Assembly: GCA_902805805.1 (NCBI GenBank)
Contig: CADCUE010000256.1
Span: forward strand, 1 to 7,308
Reading direction: 5' to 3'
DNA: 7,308 bases
DNA from: an uncultured Frankineae bacterium
GTDB lineage: Bacteria; Actinomycetota; Actinomycetes; Mycobacteriales; SCTD01
The notes beneath the pieces are model-generated. The model searched no databases, was not told where the DNA came from, and saw only the letters and a list, made by a program, of their open reading frames with translations. Within the stretch, counting starts at the first letter, position 1, and the number at the start of each line of letters is the position of its first letter. The translations under genes and the position numbers were made by a program. Below are positions 1 through 6,345 of the stretch, one piece after another.

Positions 1-27
1 GCCGGTCGCCGCGTCCGGGAGCAGTGA
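1..27 (+). CDS. C-terminal end of an upstream gene (partial), possibly a sortase substrate
   Basis: Frame 1 reads AGRRVREQ and then TGA at 25-27; only these eight codons are in the window. The TGA overlaps the GTG start of the sortase by four bases (GTGA), the usual arrangement of translationally coupled genes. The short arginine-rich end looks like the cytoplasmic tail that follows the hydrophobic helix of a cell-wall sorting signal. The gene next door is a sortase, so a sortase substrate is a reasonable guess. The LPXTG-type motif and the helix would lie upstream of the window and cannot be seen. That this frame is coding at all is inferred only from the overlap. Confidence 0.4.
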   Translation, partial: AGRRVREQ

Positions 28-728
28 CCCCCTCCCAAGCCCCCGCTCGCGGCCGTCGCGGCGTCCTCGCCGCGGCGGCCGCGGTGGTCCTGACGGCGGG
101 TGGCGCCTGGGCCGTCGGGACGGGGCTGACGTCGTCCTCGTCCGGCCCGCCGGCGCCGGCCGCGCTCACCGTCGCCCCGCCCTCGCCATCACCATCGCCA
201 ACGCCCTCGCCCTCCTCGGTCGCGGACGCCGCTGTCGGCGCCCCGCCCGACGCGCAGGTGCTCGACACGAAGACGCTGCCGCGCGCGCGCCCGGTGTCGC
301 TGCGCATCCCGTCGATCGGCGTGCAGGACCCGGCGCTGGTCGACCTCGGCAAGCAGCCCGACGGCTCCCTCGAGGTGCCGGCCGACCCGGCCGACCCCGG
401 GTGGTTCTCACCGGGCCCGGCGCCCGGCCAGTTCGGTCCTGCCGTGATCGCCGGGCACGTCGACGGCGGCGGCGGGCCCGGCGTCTTCTACCGGCTCGGC
501 GAGCTGCAGCCCGGCGCGCAGGTCGAGGTCGTCCGCGAGGACGGCAGCGTCGCCCGCTTCGTCGTCGACAAGGTCGAGCGCTACCGCAAGGACGCGTTCC
601 CCACCGCCGCGGTCTACGGCGACAGCACGCACCGCGCCGAGCTCCGGCTCATCACCTGCGGCGGTGCCTTCGACGACGAGACCGGCCACTACGTCGACAA
701 CGTCGTCGCCTACGCCCACCTCGTCTGA
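24..728 (+). CDS. Class F sortase (membrane-anchored transpeptidase)
   Basis: A cysteine transpeptidase that cleaves a C-terminal sorting signal and joins the surface protein to the cell wall, acting outside the membrane. The 234-residue protein has a basic N-terminus (residues 9-12), one membrane helix (about 13-35), a Ser/Pro/Thr-rich linker (about 36-66) and a catalytic domain (about 88-234). The catalytic His is H145 in AGHVDG and the catalytic Cys is C212 in LRLITCGG. The segments RIPSIGV, VFYRLGEL and TGHYVDNVVAYA are typical of actinobacterial class F enzymes. The usual third catalytic Arg is not obvious just after the Cys, where the sequence is GGAFDDETGHYVDN. I chose the GTG at 24 because it gives a basic-then-hydrophobic N-terminus and overlaps the preceding TGA. 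A GGGAG lies only 2 nt upstream, so coupling may matter. Without its full neighbourhood the substrate is unknown. Confidence 0.93.
   Translation: MTPSQAPARGRRGVLAAAAAVVLTAGGAWAVGTGLTSSSSGPPAPAALTVAPPSPSPSPTPSPSSVADAAVGAPPDAQVLDTKTLPRARPVSLRIPSIGVQDPALVDLGKQPDGSLEVPADPADPGWFSPGPAPGQFGPAVIAGHVDGGGGPGVFYRLGELQPGAQVEVVREDGSVARFVVDKVERYRKDAFPTAAVYGDSTHRAELRLITCGGAFDDETGHYVDNVVAYAHLV
180..215 (+). repeat. Six-base codon-pair repeat encoding a Pro-Ser linker
   Basis: Six consecutive six-base units, each CCN followed by TCN or ACN, encode the alternating proline/serine (one threonine) stretch at residues 53-64 of the sortase. It forms a flexible or wall-spanning linker between membrane helix and catalytic domain. 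Repeats of this kind can vary in copy number between strains. Confidence 0.6.
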
Positions 729-739
729 CTGGAGCCCCC

Positions 740-1150
740 GTGCGACCCCACCGGCCCCTCGGCGCCCTGCTGCTGGTCGCCGCAGCGCTGCTGACGTCGT
801 CCTGCGCGTCGCAGCCGGACCCGCCCGCCGCAGCCCCGACGACACCACCGCCCTCGGCGACGTCGTCGCCGTCGACCCGGCCCGCTGCGACGCCCGCACC
901 CACGGCGGGCCCGACGATGACGATCTCCGGCTTCGCCTACGTCGTCCCGGCGTCCGTGCGGCCCGGGGAGCAGGTCACGGTCGTGAACCAGGACCGCGAG
1001 GCCCACACCGTGACGGTCGACCGCGGCGCGGTCCGGCTGAGCGTCCTGCCCGGTGCGACGGCCGTCTTCACGGCACCGTCCGCGCCCGGGCCGCACCCGG
1101 TGACGTGCGACCTGCACGGCGGCATGGACGCCGTCCTCGTCGTGGCCTGA
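740..1150 (+). CDS. Cupredoxin (type 1 copper) lipoprotein, amicyanin/plastocyanin-like
   Basis: A small blue-copper protein, 136 residues, expected outside the membrane, where it would carry electrons or bind copper. Order: signal peptide (about 1-21, HRP then LGALLLVAAALL), Cys22 as probable lipid anchor in LLTSSC, Pro/Thr/Ser-rich tether (about 26-58), and a cupredoxin fold (about 59-136). All four type 1 copper ligands can be assigned: H89 in EAHTV, then C123, H126 and M129. The C-x2-H-x2-M spacing is the short ligand loop of amicyanin, not the longer plastocyanin loop. The GTG start at 740 has GGAG 5 nt upstream and yields the signal peptide; reading in from further upstream would destroy it. 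The gene lies 11 nt after the sortase, so the two are probably cotranscribed. The lipobox is imperfect (Thr at -3), so anchoring is less certain than export. The redox partner is unknown. Confidence 0.88.
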   Translation: MRPHRPLGALLLVAAALLTSSCASQPDPPAAAPTTPPPSATSSPSTRPAATPAPTAGPTMTISGFAYVVPASVRPGEQVTVVNQDREAHTVTVDRGAVRLSVLPGATAVFTAPSAPGPHPVTCDLHGGMDAVLVVA

Positions 1151-1198
1151 CGTCCCGTCATCAGATCGTCGTCAGAACTGCTCCGTTCGGGTGCTCGA

Positions 1199-1246
1199 CA
1201 CGGTTACCGGTGAGTAGCATCCTGGTCCTACTCACCAGTAGCCGTG
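1199..1246. promoter_or_regulatory. Paired inverted operator sites upstream of the acyl-CoA dehydrogenase
   Basis: The left arm at 1199-1217 reads CACGGTTACCGGTGAGTAG. The reverse complement of 1228-1246 reads CACGGCTACTGGTGAGTAG, so 17 of 19 positions match; the inner nine bases pair perfectly (1209-1217 with 1228-1236) across a 10-base spacer. Each arm is also partly palindromic: 1228-1241 is CTACT-CACC-AGTAG, and 1204-1217 is a degenerate copy. This fits two dimer-binding sites with centres 24 bp apart, as for a TetR-type repressor of fatty-acid genes. The identity of the regulator is inference; none is encoded here. The loop is unlike a terminator and there is no T-run. Confidence 0.65.
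1215..1220 (+). promoter_or_regulatory. Candidate -10 element for the acyl-CoA dehydrogenase
   Basis: TAGCAT fits the actinobacterial -10 pattern TANNNT and sits at the inner edge of the left operator arm, where a bound repressor would block polymerase. A TCGACA at 1195-1200 resembles a -35 but leaves only 14 bases between the hexamers, shorter than usual, so the -35 is not settled. A start near 1227 would give an untranslated leader of roughly 57 bases. Confidence 0.35.
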
Positions 1247-1283
1247 CCTGCGCGTGCAGGCGTACCAGGGAGCGTCCCCGACG

Positions 1284-3119
1284 ATGGGCCACTACAAGAG
1301 CAACCTGCGCGACGTCGAGTTCAACCTGTTCGAGGTCTTCGGCACCGACCGGGTCCTCGGCACCGGGCCCTTCGGGCAGCTCGACGTCGACAGCGCCCGG
1401 GACGTGCTCAAGGAGGTCGAGCGCCTGTCGACGCAGGACCTCGCGGCGAGCTTCGCCGACGCCGACCGCAACCCGCCCGTGTTCGACCAGGCCACCGGGA
1501 CGGTCCGGCTGCCGGCCAGCTTCCTGAAGAGCTACTCCGCCTACGCCGACGGCGGCTGGGACCGGATCGACCTGCCCGAGTCGCTCGGTGGCATCGGCGC
1601 CCCGCCGACCCTGCGGTGGGCCGTCGCCGAGATGGTGCTGGGCGCCAACCCGGCGATCTACATGTTCGGCTCCGGCGCCGGTTTCGCCGCGATCCTCCAC
1701 CGCAACGGCACTCCCGCGCAGCAGCGCTTCGCCGAGCTCGCGATCGAGCGGCAGTGGGGGGGCACCATGGTGCTCACCGAGCCCGACGCCGGGTCCGACG
1801 TCGGGGCGGCCCGGGCCACCGCCCACCTCCAGGAGGACGGCACCTGGCACGTCCGCGGCGTGAAGCGCTTCATCACCAGCGCCGAGTGGGACTGGCCGGA
1901 GAACATCTTCCACCTCGTCCTCGCCCGCCCGGTGGGCGTCGAGGGCGCCGGCGGCCCCGGCACCAAGGGCCTGTCGCTGTTCCTCGTCTCCAAGCACCAC
2001 GTCGACCTCGAGACCGGGGAGCTCGGCGCCCGCAACGGCGTCGTCGTGACGGGCGTCGAGAAGAAGATGGGGCTGAAGGTGTCGACCACGTGCGAGGTCA
2101 CCTTCGGCGAGACGGAGCCGGCCGTCGGCACCCTCGTCGGCGACGTGCACAACGGCATCGCGCAGATGTTCGAGGTCATCGAGAACGCGCGCATGTTCGT
2201 CGGTGCGAAGGCCATCTCGACGCTGTCGACCGGCTACCTCAACGCCCTCGCGTACGCCAAGCAGCGCGTCCAGGGCGCCGACATGACCCGCATGACCGAC
2301 AAGACCGCGCCGCGCGTCCCGATCATCGCCCACCCCGACGTCCGGCTCATGCTCATGCGCCAGAAGGCGTGGGCCGAGGGCCTGCGCGCGCTCGTCTTCT
2401 ACACCGCGTCGCAGCAGGACCGCGTCGAGCTCACCACCGCCGCCGGCCAGGTCGACGACCTCGCCGTGCGGCTCAACGACCTGCTCCTGCCCGTCGTGAA
2501 GGGCTACGGCTCGGAGAAGGCCTACGAGCTGCTCGCCACCTCGCTGCAGGTGCTCGGCGGCTCCGGCTTCACCCAGGACCACCCGATCGAGCAGTACGTC
2601 CGTGACTCGAAGATCGACACCCTGTACGAGGGCACCACCACGATCCAGGGCATGGACTTCTTCTTCCGCAAGGTGGTCCGCGACCAGGGCACGGCGCTCG
2701 GCAAGCTGTTCGCCGACGTCCAGGAGACGACGAAGGCCGAGTCGGACGACGTCCTCACCCGCGAGAAGGAGCTGCTCGCCAAGGCGCTGGAGGACGTGCA
2801 GGCCATGAACGGCCACCTCGTCAGCCGGCTGATGGCCTCCCTCGACACCCCGGAGGCGGTGTACGAGGTGGGCCTCGGCACGACCCGCCTGCTCATGAGC
2901 GTCGGCGACCTCGTGGTGGCGTGGCTGCTGCTGCGCCAGGCCGGCGTGGCCCTGGCCGCCCTGCCGACCGCGTCGCCGCGCGACCGGGCGTTCTACGAGG
3001 GCAAGGTCGCCGCTGCACGCTGGTTCGCGGCGAACGTCCTGCCGGAGCTGTCGGCCCGACTGGCCGTCACGCAGGCCACCGACCGCTCGCTCATGGCGCT
3101 GGACGAGGCGGCCTTCTAG
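1284..3119 (+). CDS. Acyl-CoA dehydrogenase, FadE5-like
   Basis: A flavoenzyme that oxidises acyl-CoA to trans-2-enoyl-CoA, passing electrons from FAD to electron-transfer flavoprotein; the first step of beta-oxidation, in the cytoplasm. The 611 residues match, from memory, the length of mycobacterial FadE5, and exceed the roughly 380-400 of ordinary family members because of an N-terminal cap and a C-terminal helical domain (about 480-605). The N-terminus [20 protein letters not shown] is characteristic of this subgroup. [10 protein letters not shown] (163-172) is the FAD/substrate signature, QVLGGSGF starts at Q422, and E449 in LYEGTTTIQ is the expected catalytic base. I chose the ATG at 1284 because it begins exactly at the conserved N-terminus; an in-frame GTG at 1254 would add ten residues. 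AGGGAG at 1267-1272 is a rather distant ribosome site (11 nt). Mycobacterial fadE5 lies beside fadA2/fabG4/htdX; here it stands alone with its own operators. Chain-length preference cannot be read from the sequence. Confidence 0.95.
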   Translation: MGHYKSNLRDVEFNLFEVFGTDRVLGTGPFGQLDVDSARDVLKEVERLSTQDLAASFADADRNPPVFDQATGTVRLPASFLKSYSAYADGGWDRIDLPESLGGIGAPPTLRWAVAEMVLGANPAIYMFGSGAGFAAILHRNGTPAQQRFAELAIERQWGGTMVLTEPDAGSDVGAARATAHLQEDGTWHVRGVKRFITSAEWDWPENIFHLVLARPVGVEGAGGPGTKGLSLFLVSKHHVDLETGELGARNGVVVTGVEKKMGLKVSTTCEVTFGETEPAVGTLVGDVHNGIAQMFEVIENARMFVGAKAISTLSTGYLNALAYAKQRVQGADMTRMTDKTAPRVPIIAHPDVRLMLMRQKAWAEGLRALVFYTASQQDRVELTTAAGQVDDLAVRLNDLLLPVVKGYGSEKAYELLATSLQVLGGSGFTQDHPIEQYVRDSKIDTLYEGTTTIQGMDFFFRKVVRDQGTALGKLFADVQETTKAESDDVLTREKELLAKALEDVQAMNGHLVSRLMASLDTPEAVYEVGLGTTRLLMSVGDLVVAWLLLRQAGVALAALPTASPRDRAFYEGKVAAARWFAANVLPELSARLAVTQATDRSLMALDEAAF

Positions 3120-3131
3120 GCGGGCCTCCGG

Positions 3132-3161
3132 TTGCGGGTGCAACGACGAGGTGCCTACGGT
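3132..3161 (+). promoter_or_regulatory. Candidate promoter of the SMP-30-like gene
   Basis: TTGCGG at 3132-3137 and TACGGT at 3156-3161 are separated by 18 bases and fit a relaxed housekeeping actinobacterial promoter (TTG--- and TANNNT). A transcript would start near 3168, about 38 bases before the ATG. The -35 overlaps a small hairpin, GTTGC-GGGT-GCAAC at 3131-3144, which is too short to be a convincing terminator. Confidence 0.4.
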
Positions 3162-3205
3162 CCAGGCGCACCCGTCCGTCGCACCCGCGCCCAGCCGGAG
3201 GTCCC

Positions 3206-4150
3206 ATGTCCCGCACCTCGTCCCGCAGCGCCGCCGTCGTCCTGACGGCCCTCGCCCTCGCGGTCACGCCGCTGTCGCCGCTGGCCGCCGACCAGCGCCC
3301 TGACCGGATCGCCCTCGAGACCGGCAGCCTGCCCGAGGGCATCGCCGCCGGACCCGGCACGACCTTCTTCGTCGGTGCCCGCTCCGACGGCGACATCTAC
3401 GTCGGCGACGTCCGGCGGGACACCGTGACGCGGCTCGTCGACGAGACGACGCCGGGCGCCGCGGCGGTCGGGATGTACTACGACACCCGCTCAGGACTGC
3501 TCTGGGTCGCCGGCGGCGGCCCGGGCGCGGGTCGCGGCCTGGGCACCGTCACCGCCTACGACGGCGGCGTGGAGGTCTTCCAGACGACCGTCGAGGGCGC
3601 CGGCTTCCTCAACGACGTCGTCGTCACGCGGGACGCCGTCTACGTCACCGACTCCTTCAGCCGCGAGCTCGTCGTCGTCCCCCTCGACCGCTCCGGGCGG
3701 CCCGAGGGCGAGGTCGAGCGGCTCCTGCTCACCGGTGACTACGCCTTCCAGGAGGGCACCTTCAACGCCAACGGCATCCGCGAGCTGCCGGGCGGCGACC
3801 TGGTCGTGGTGTCCCGCGGCGTGCTCTACGCCGTCGACCCGTCGACCGGTGTCGCCGACCGCATCGAGGTGTCGGGCCGGCAGCTCACCGGCGGCGACGG
3901 CCTCGAGCTGCGCGGCCGCACGCTCTACGTCGTGAACGGCTACGGCGGCGACGAGGTGGTCGTGCTGCGCCTGTCGGGCGACGGCGGGTCGGCGACCACC
4001 ACGGGGGTCATCGCCGAGCGCAGCGAGGAGCAGCTGGACCGCCCGACGACGGCCGCCCTGGTCGCCGGCTCCCTGTACGTCGTGAACGGCCGCTTCTCGA
4101 TCGCCGGCCCGACGACCGAGAACTTCGTCACCCGCCTGCCGAAGCGCTGA
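3206..4150 (+). CDS. Secreted SMP-30/gluconolactonase/LRE-like beta-propeller protein
   Basis: 314 residues with an export signal (R3 and R7, hydrophobic 9-20, probable cleavage after A28 in SPLAA-DQ), then one six-bladed propeller-like domain. Known SMP-30 family enzymes are metal-dependent lactonases, with the metal held by Glu, Asn and Asp. Plausible equivalents here are E44 in LPEGI, N189 in NANGI and D231 in GGDGLEL, with N136 in FLNDVVV as the usual substrate-side Asn. Repeated blade strands are visible as LYVVNGYGGDE (from 240) and LYVVNGRFS (from 290). The ATG at 3206 has GGAGG 4 nt upstream and starts the signal peptide, so earlier in-frame codons are not used. The real substrate is unknown, and a binding or structural role outside the cell is equally possible. 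Spacing of 86 bases from the preceding gene, with a candidate promoter, suggests its own transcript. Confidence 0.85.
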   Translation: MSRTSSRSAAVVLTALALAVTPLSPLAADQRPDRIALETGSLPEGIAAGPGTTFFVGARSDGDIYVGDVRRDTVTRLVDETTPGAAAVGMYYDTRSGLLWVAGGGPGAGRGLGTVTAYDGGVEVFQTTVEGAGFLNDVVVTRDAVYVTDSFSRELVVVPLDRSGRPEGEVERLLLTGDYAFQEGTFNANGIRELPGGDLVVVSRGVLYAVDPSTGVADRIEVSGRQLTGGDGLELRGRTLYVVNGYGGDEVVVLRLSGDGGSATTTGVIAERSEEQLDRPTTAALVAGSLYVVNGRFSIAGPTTENFVTRLPKR

Positions 4151-4151
4151 G

Positions 4152-4198
4152 CCGGGTGGTCACCCGGACGGCGGAGTGTCGCCGCCTGCCGTCCGGGT
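4152..4198 (+). terminator. Overlapping GC-rich hairpins after the SMP-30-like gene
   Basis: Starting one base after the stop codon, CCGGGT (4152-4157) pairs with ACCCGG (4162-4167) around a four-base loop. The same ACCCGG begins a longer stem: 4162-4172 pairs perfectly with 4188-4198 over 11 bp around a 15-base loop. The two structures cannot form together. The 11-bp stem is the likelier factor-independent terminator; it lacks a T-run, as is common in high-GC actinobacteria. Confidence 0.6.
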
Positions 4199-4248
4199 AG
4201 ATCACGGTCCGACGCGGTCCACCGGGACCGCCCACCGAGGAGGAAGCC

Positions 4249-4470
4249 ATGGGCATCGGCGCCAGCATCACCCTGCTCGCCATCGGCGCGATCCTGGCCT
4301 TCGCGGTCGACGCGACGTTCAGCGGGATCGACATCCAGGTCATCGGGGTGATCCTCATGGTCTGCGGCGCGCTCGGGCTCGTGCTGACCATGCTCGTCTT
4401 CGGCCGCCGCGACCGCACCGTCGGCGTGGCCGAGGAGCGGGTCGTCACGCGCGACCGCGACGTCTACTAG
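4249..4470 (+). CDS. Small two-helix membrane protein, DUF6458-like
   Basis: A 73-residue protein starting MGIGASITLLAIGAILAFAV, with two hydrophobic segments (about 3-20 and 29-51) separated by a short polar turn (DATFSGID). A charged tail (52-73) is rich in Arg, Glu and Asp. The start GIG-S-I-L-IGAILAFAVD and the layout match the actinobacterial DUF6458 family, which has no known function. It has the best ribosome-binding site in the window: AGGAGG at 4238-4243, 5 nt before the ATG. This suggests it is well translated. It lies 98 bases after the SMP-30-like gene, beyond a probable terminator, so it is likely its own short transcript. TAGATC at 4198-4203 could be a -10, but no good -35 goes with it. 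Confidence 0.85.
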   Translation: MGIGASITLLAIGAILAFAVDATFSGIDIQVIGVILMVCGALGLVLTMLVFGRRDRTVGVAEERVVTRDRDVY

Positions 4471-4487
4471 ACCGACCGACGGCCGTC

Positions 4488-4517
4488 CGGGCCGCCGCCC
4501 CACGGGGTGGCGGCCCG
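4488..4517. terminator. Strong bidirectional terminator hairpin between convergent genes
   Basis: A 13-bp stem (4488-4500 with 4505-4517, one G-U pair on the + strand) closes on the four-base loop CACG. It lies 17 bases after the stop of the small membrane protein and 15 bases after the stop of the opposing redoxin-NHL gene. A hairpin reads on both strands, so it can end both transcripts. There is no T-run on either side. Confidence 0.75.
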
Positions 4518-4532
4518 TCGTCGTGCCCGCGC

Positions 4533-6338
4533 TCAGACCGCGGGGCCCCGCAGGACGAGGTCGAGGCGGGGAGCAGCGCCGTCCGTGAGCCGGACCGGGA
4601 TCCCCCAGTCCTGCTGCGTGATGTGGCAGGCCGGGTGCTCGACGCCCTCGTCGCACGACGCCGCGGTCGCGGCGACGTGCAGCACGCCCTGCGTGCCCGC
4701 CAGCACCAGCCGCCGTCGCAGACCCGTGCCGGCGCCGCCGCCCTCGACCAGCAGGTCGGGCGGCGAGGCGGTGACGACGAGCCGGGTGGCCGGACCGTCC
4801 CGCTCGTCGAGGTGCTGGCCCGGCGGCGGCTCGAAGCCGACCGCCAGCTCCACGACACCGGGGGCGACGTCGGTCACCGGCCGGGAGGTGGACTGCGCCG
4901 GACCGCTGACCCGGGCCATCGCCCCCGGCGACACCGGCCGCTCGAGCCGGTGCGCCGCGCTCGCCACCACGACGAGCTCGCCGTCGACGACGACCGCACC
5001 GCTCGGCTCGGCCAGTCCGGTGGCGAGCGTGGTCACCTCGTCGGCGACCGGGTCGTACCGCCGCACGGCGCCGTTGTAGGTGTCGCAGACGGCGATGCTC
5101 CGGTCGGGGAGCAGCGCCACGCCAAGGGGGTGCTGCAGCAGCGCCTGCGGCGCCGGACCGTCCACATGACCGAAGTCGAACAGGCCCGAGCCGACGGCGG
5201 TCCCGACCTCACCGCGGCCGTCAGGGGTGCGGCGGTACCACCGCAGCGCGCTCGTCTCCGCGTCGGCGAACCACAGCCGCTCCCCGTCGGACACGAGCCC
5301 GCTCGGCTGCGCGAGGTAGGCCCGGGACGCGTCGCCGTCGCGCAGCCCCTCGCCGGTCGTGCCGGCCAGCACCCGCACGTGCCCGTCCGGCGACAGCGCC
5401 CAGAGCTGGTGGGTCCCCGCCATCGCGAGCACCACCTCCCCGTCGTGCTCCGCGAGGTCCCAGGGCGTCGACAGGTCGACCTCGAGCGCCGGGCCGGCGG
5501 TCGGGGCGCCGGGGCGCCACACCCGTCCGGTGCCGGCGACGGTGACGGCCGCGCCGGTGTCGAGGTCGAGCCGCCGGACGGCGTGGTTGGCGGTGTCGGC
5601 GACGAGCACCTCGCCGGTCGACAGGACCGCGACGCCCTGCGGCTCGGCGAAGCGCGGCTGGGGGCCGTCGACGAGGCCGCGCTCGCCGGTGCCGTAGCGG
5701 CGCAGCACCCGCTCGCCGTCCGCGGCCAGCCGGACCACACCGTGGTGGGCGGTGTCGGTGACGAGCAGCGTGCCGTCGGGCAGCAGCGCCACCTTGCCCG
5801 GGTAGCGCAGCTCCGAGACCGGCTGGGGCGGCGGGACGTACGCCGCGCCGCGCCGCCGCAGGGTGCCCTTCGCGGCGTGCTCCTCGACGAGCTGCTCGAC
5901 GAGGCGGGCCAGCCCCTCGCCGTGCCCCTCCCCCGACGCGACGTGGACCAGGTAGCCCTCGGGGTCGATGACGCACAGCGTCGGCCAGGCCCGCACGGCG
6001 TACTGCGACCACGTCGTCAGCTCGGGGTCGTCGAGCACCGGGTGGTGCACCTCGTAGCGCTCCACCGCCGCGACGAGCGCGTCGTGGTCGGCCTCGTGGG
6101 CGAACTTCGGCGAGTGCACGCCGATCACGTCGAGGACGTCGGCGAAGCGCTGCTCGAGCGGCCGCAGCTCGTCGAGCACGTGCAGGCAGTTGACGCAGCA
6201 GAAGGTCCAGAAGTCGAGGACGACGATGCGTCCGCGCAGGTCGGCGAGGGTCAGGTCCTGCCCGCCGGTGCCGATCCAGCCACCGCTGCCGGTGAGCTCG
6301 GGGGCGCGGACGCGGGCGCGGGTGCGAGCGGTCGTCAT
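4533..6338 (-). CDS. Thioredoxin-like/NHL-repeat protein (NHLRC2-like)
   Basis: 601 residues in three parts. A thioredoxin-like domain (about 25-155) has the redox motif C48-V-N-C51 in DFWTFCCVNCLHV and the expected cis-proline P119 in RAWPTL. An NHL-type propeller (about 175-465) has blade motifs such as LLVTDTAHHGVVRL, VLVADTANHAVRRL and IAVCDTYNGAVRRY. The C-terminal beta region (about 490-601) carries a further cysteine pair, C562 and C571. The same order is known in animal NHLRC2, whose biochemical role is poorly defined; a thiol-redox function on protein partners is inference. There is no signal peptide, so it is probably cytoplasmic. The ATG at 6338 overlaps the antiporter stop (ATGA), with GGAGG one base upstream, pointing to translation by coupling. 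An alternative ATG at 6461 would add 41 Arg/Gly-rich residues out of frame with, and inside, the antiporter gene, and is unlikely. C47 next to the CxxC is typical of the family. Confidence 0.92.
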   Translation of the reverse strand: MTTARTRARVRAPELTGSGGWIGTGGQDLTLADLRGRIVVLDFWTFCCVNCLHVLDELRPLEQRFADVLDVIGVHSPKFAHEADHDALVAAVERYEVHHPVLDDPELTTWSQYAVRAWPTLCVIDPEGYLVHVASGEGHGEGLARLVEQLVEEHAAKGTLRRRGAAYVPPPQPVSELRYPGKVALLPDGTLLVTDTAHHGVVRLAADGERVLRRYGTGERGLVDGPQPRFAEPQGVAVLSTGEVLVADTANHAVRRLDLDTGAAVTVAGTGRVWRPGAPTAGPALEVDLSTPWDLAEHDGEVVLAMAGTHQLWALSPDGHVRVLAGTTGEGLRDGDASRAYLAQPSGLVSDGERLWFADAETSALRWYRRTPDGRGEVGTAVGSGLFDFGHVDGPAPQALLQHPLGVALLPDRSIAVCDTYNGAVRRYDPVADEVTTLATGLAEPSGAVVVDGELVVVASAAHRLERPVSPGAMARVSGPAQSTSRPVTDVAPGVVELAVGFEPPPGQHLDERDGPATRLVVTASPPDLLVEGGGAGTGLRRRLVLAGTQGVLHVAATAASCDEGVEHPACHITQQDWGIPVRLTDGAAPRLDLVLRGPAV

Positions 6339-6345
6339 GCCTCCA
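6335..6345 (-). promoter_or_regulatory. ATGA stop/start overlap with internal GGAGG ribosome site
   Basis: On the minus strand the antiporter's last codons read ATG-GAG-GCA-TGA. The redoxin-NHL gene starts at the ATG inside GCATGA, and the GGAGG within the antiporter's last codons is one base from that ATG. The gap is too short for an efficient independent start, so reinitiation by ribosomes finishing the antiporter is the likely mode. Confidence 0.7.

Noticed and set aside
401..739. Upstream extension of the cupredoxin frame into the sortase gene
   Set aside because: The extra residues are an Arg-rich shadow of the sortase; GTG at 740 has a good ribosome site and yields a signal peptide.
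1148..1160. Small hairpin TGACG-TCC-CGTCA at the cupredoxin stop as a terminator
   Set aside because: Only five base pairs with a three-base loop and no T-run; too weak to call.
1756..1762. Run of seven G in the acyl-CoA dehydrogenase gene as a possible frameshift or slippage site
   Set aside because: The frame continues through [16 protein letters not shown] exactly as the family expects, so the run is normal coding sequence.
1161..3143. A 660-codon open frame on the minus strand opposite the acyl-CoA dehydrogenase
   Set aside because: Its His/Arg/Gly/Leu/Val-rich low-complexity translation has no recognisable motif; it mirrors codon bias of the strongly supported plus-strand gene, as expected at this GC content.
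2921..3205. N-terminal extension of the SMP-30-like frame back into the dehydrogenase gene
   Set aside because: It would bury the signal peptide behind 95 Arg/Gly/Pro-rich residues and overlap a well-supported gene; GGAGG precedes the ATG at 3206.
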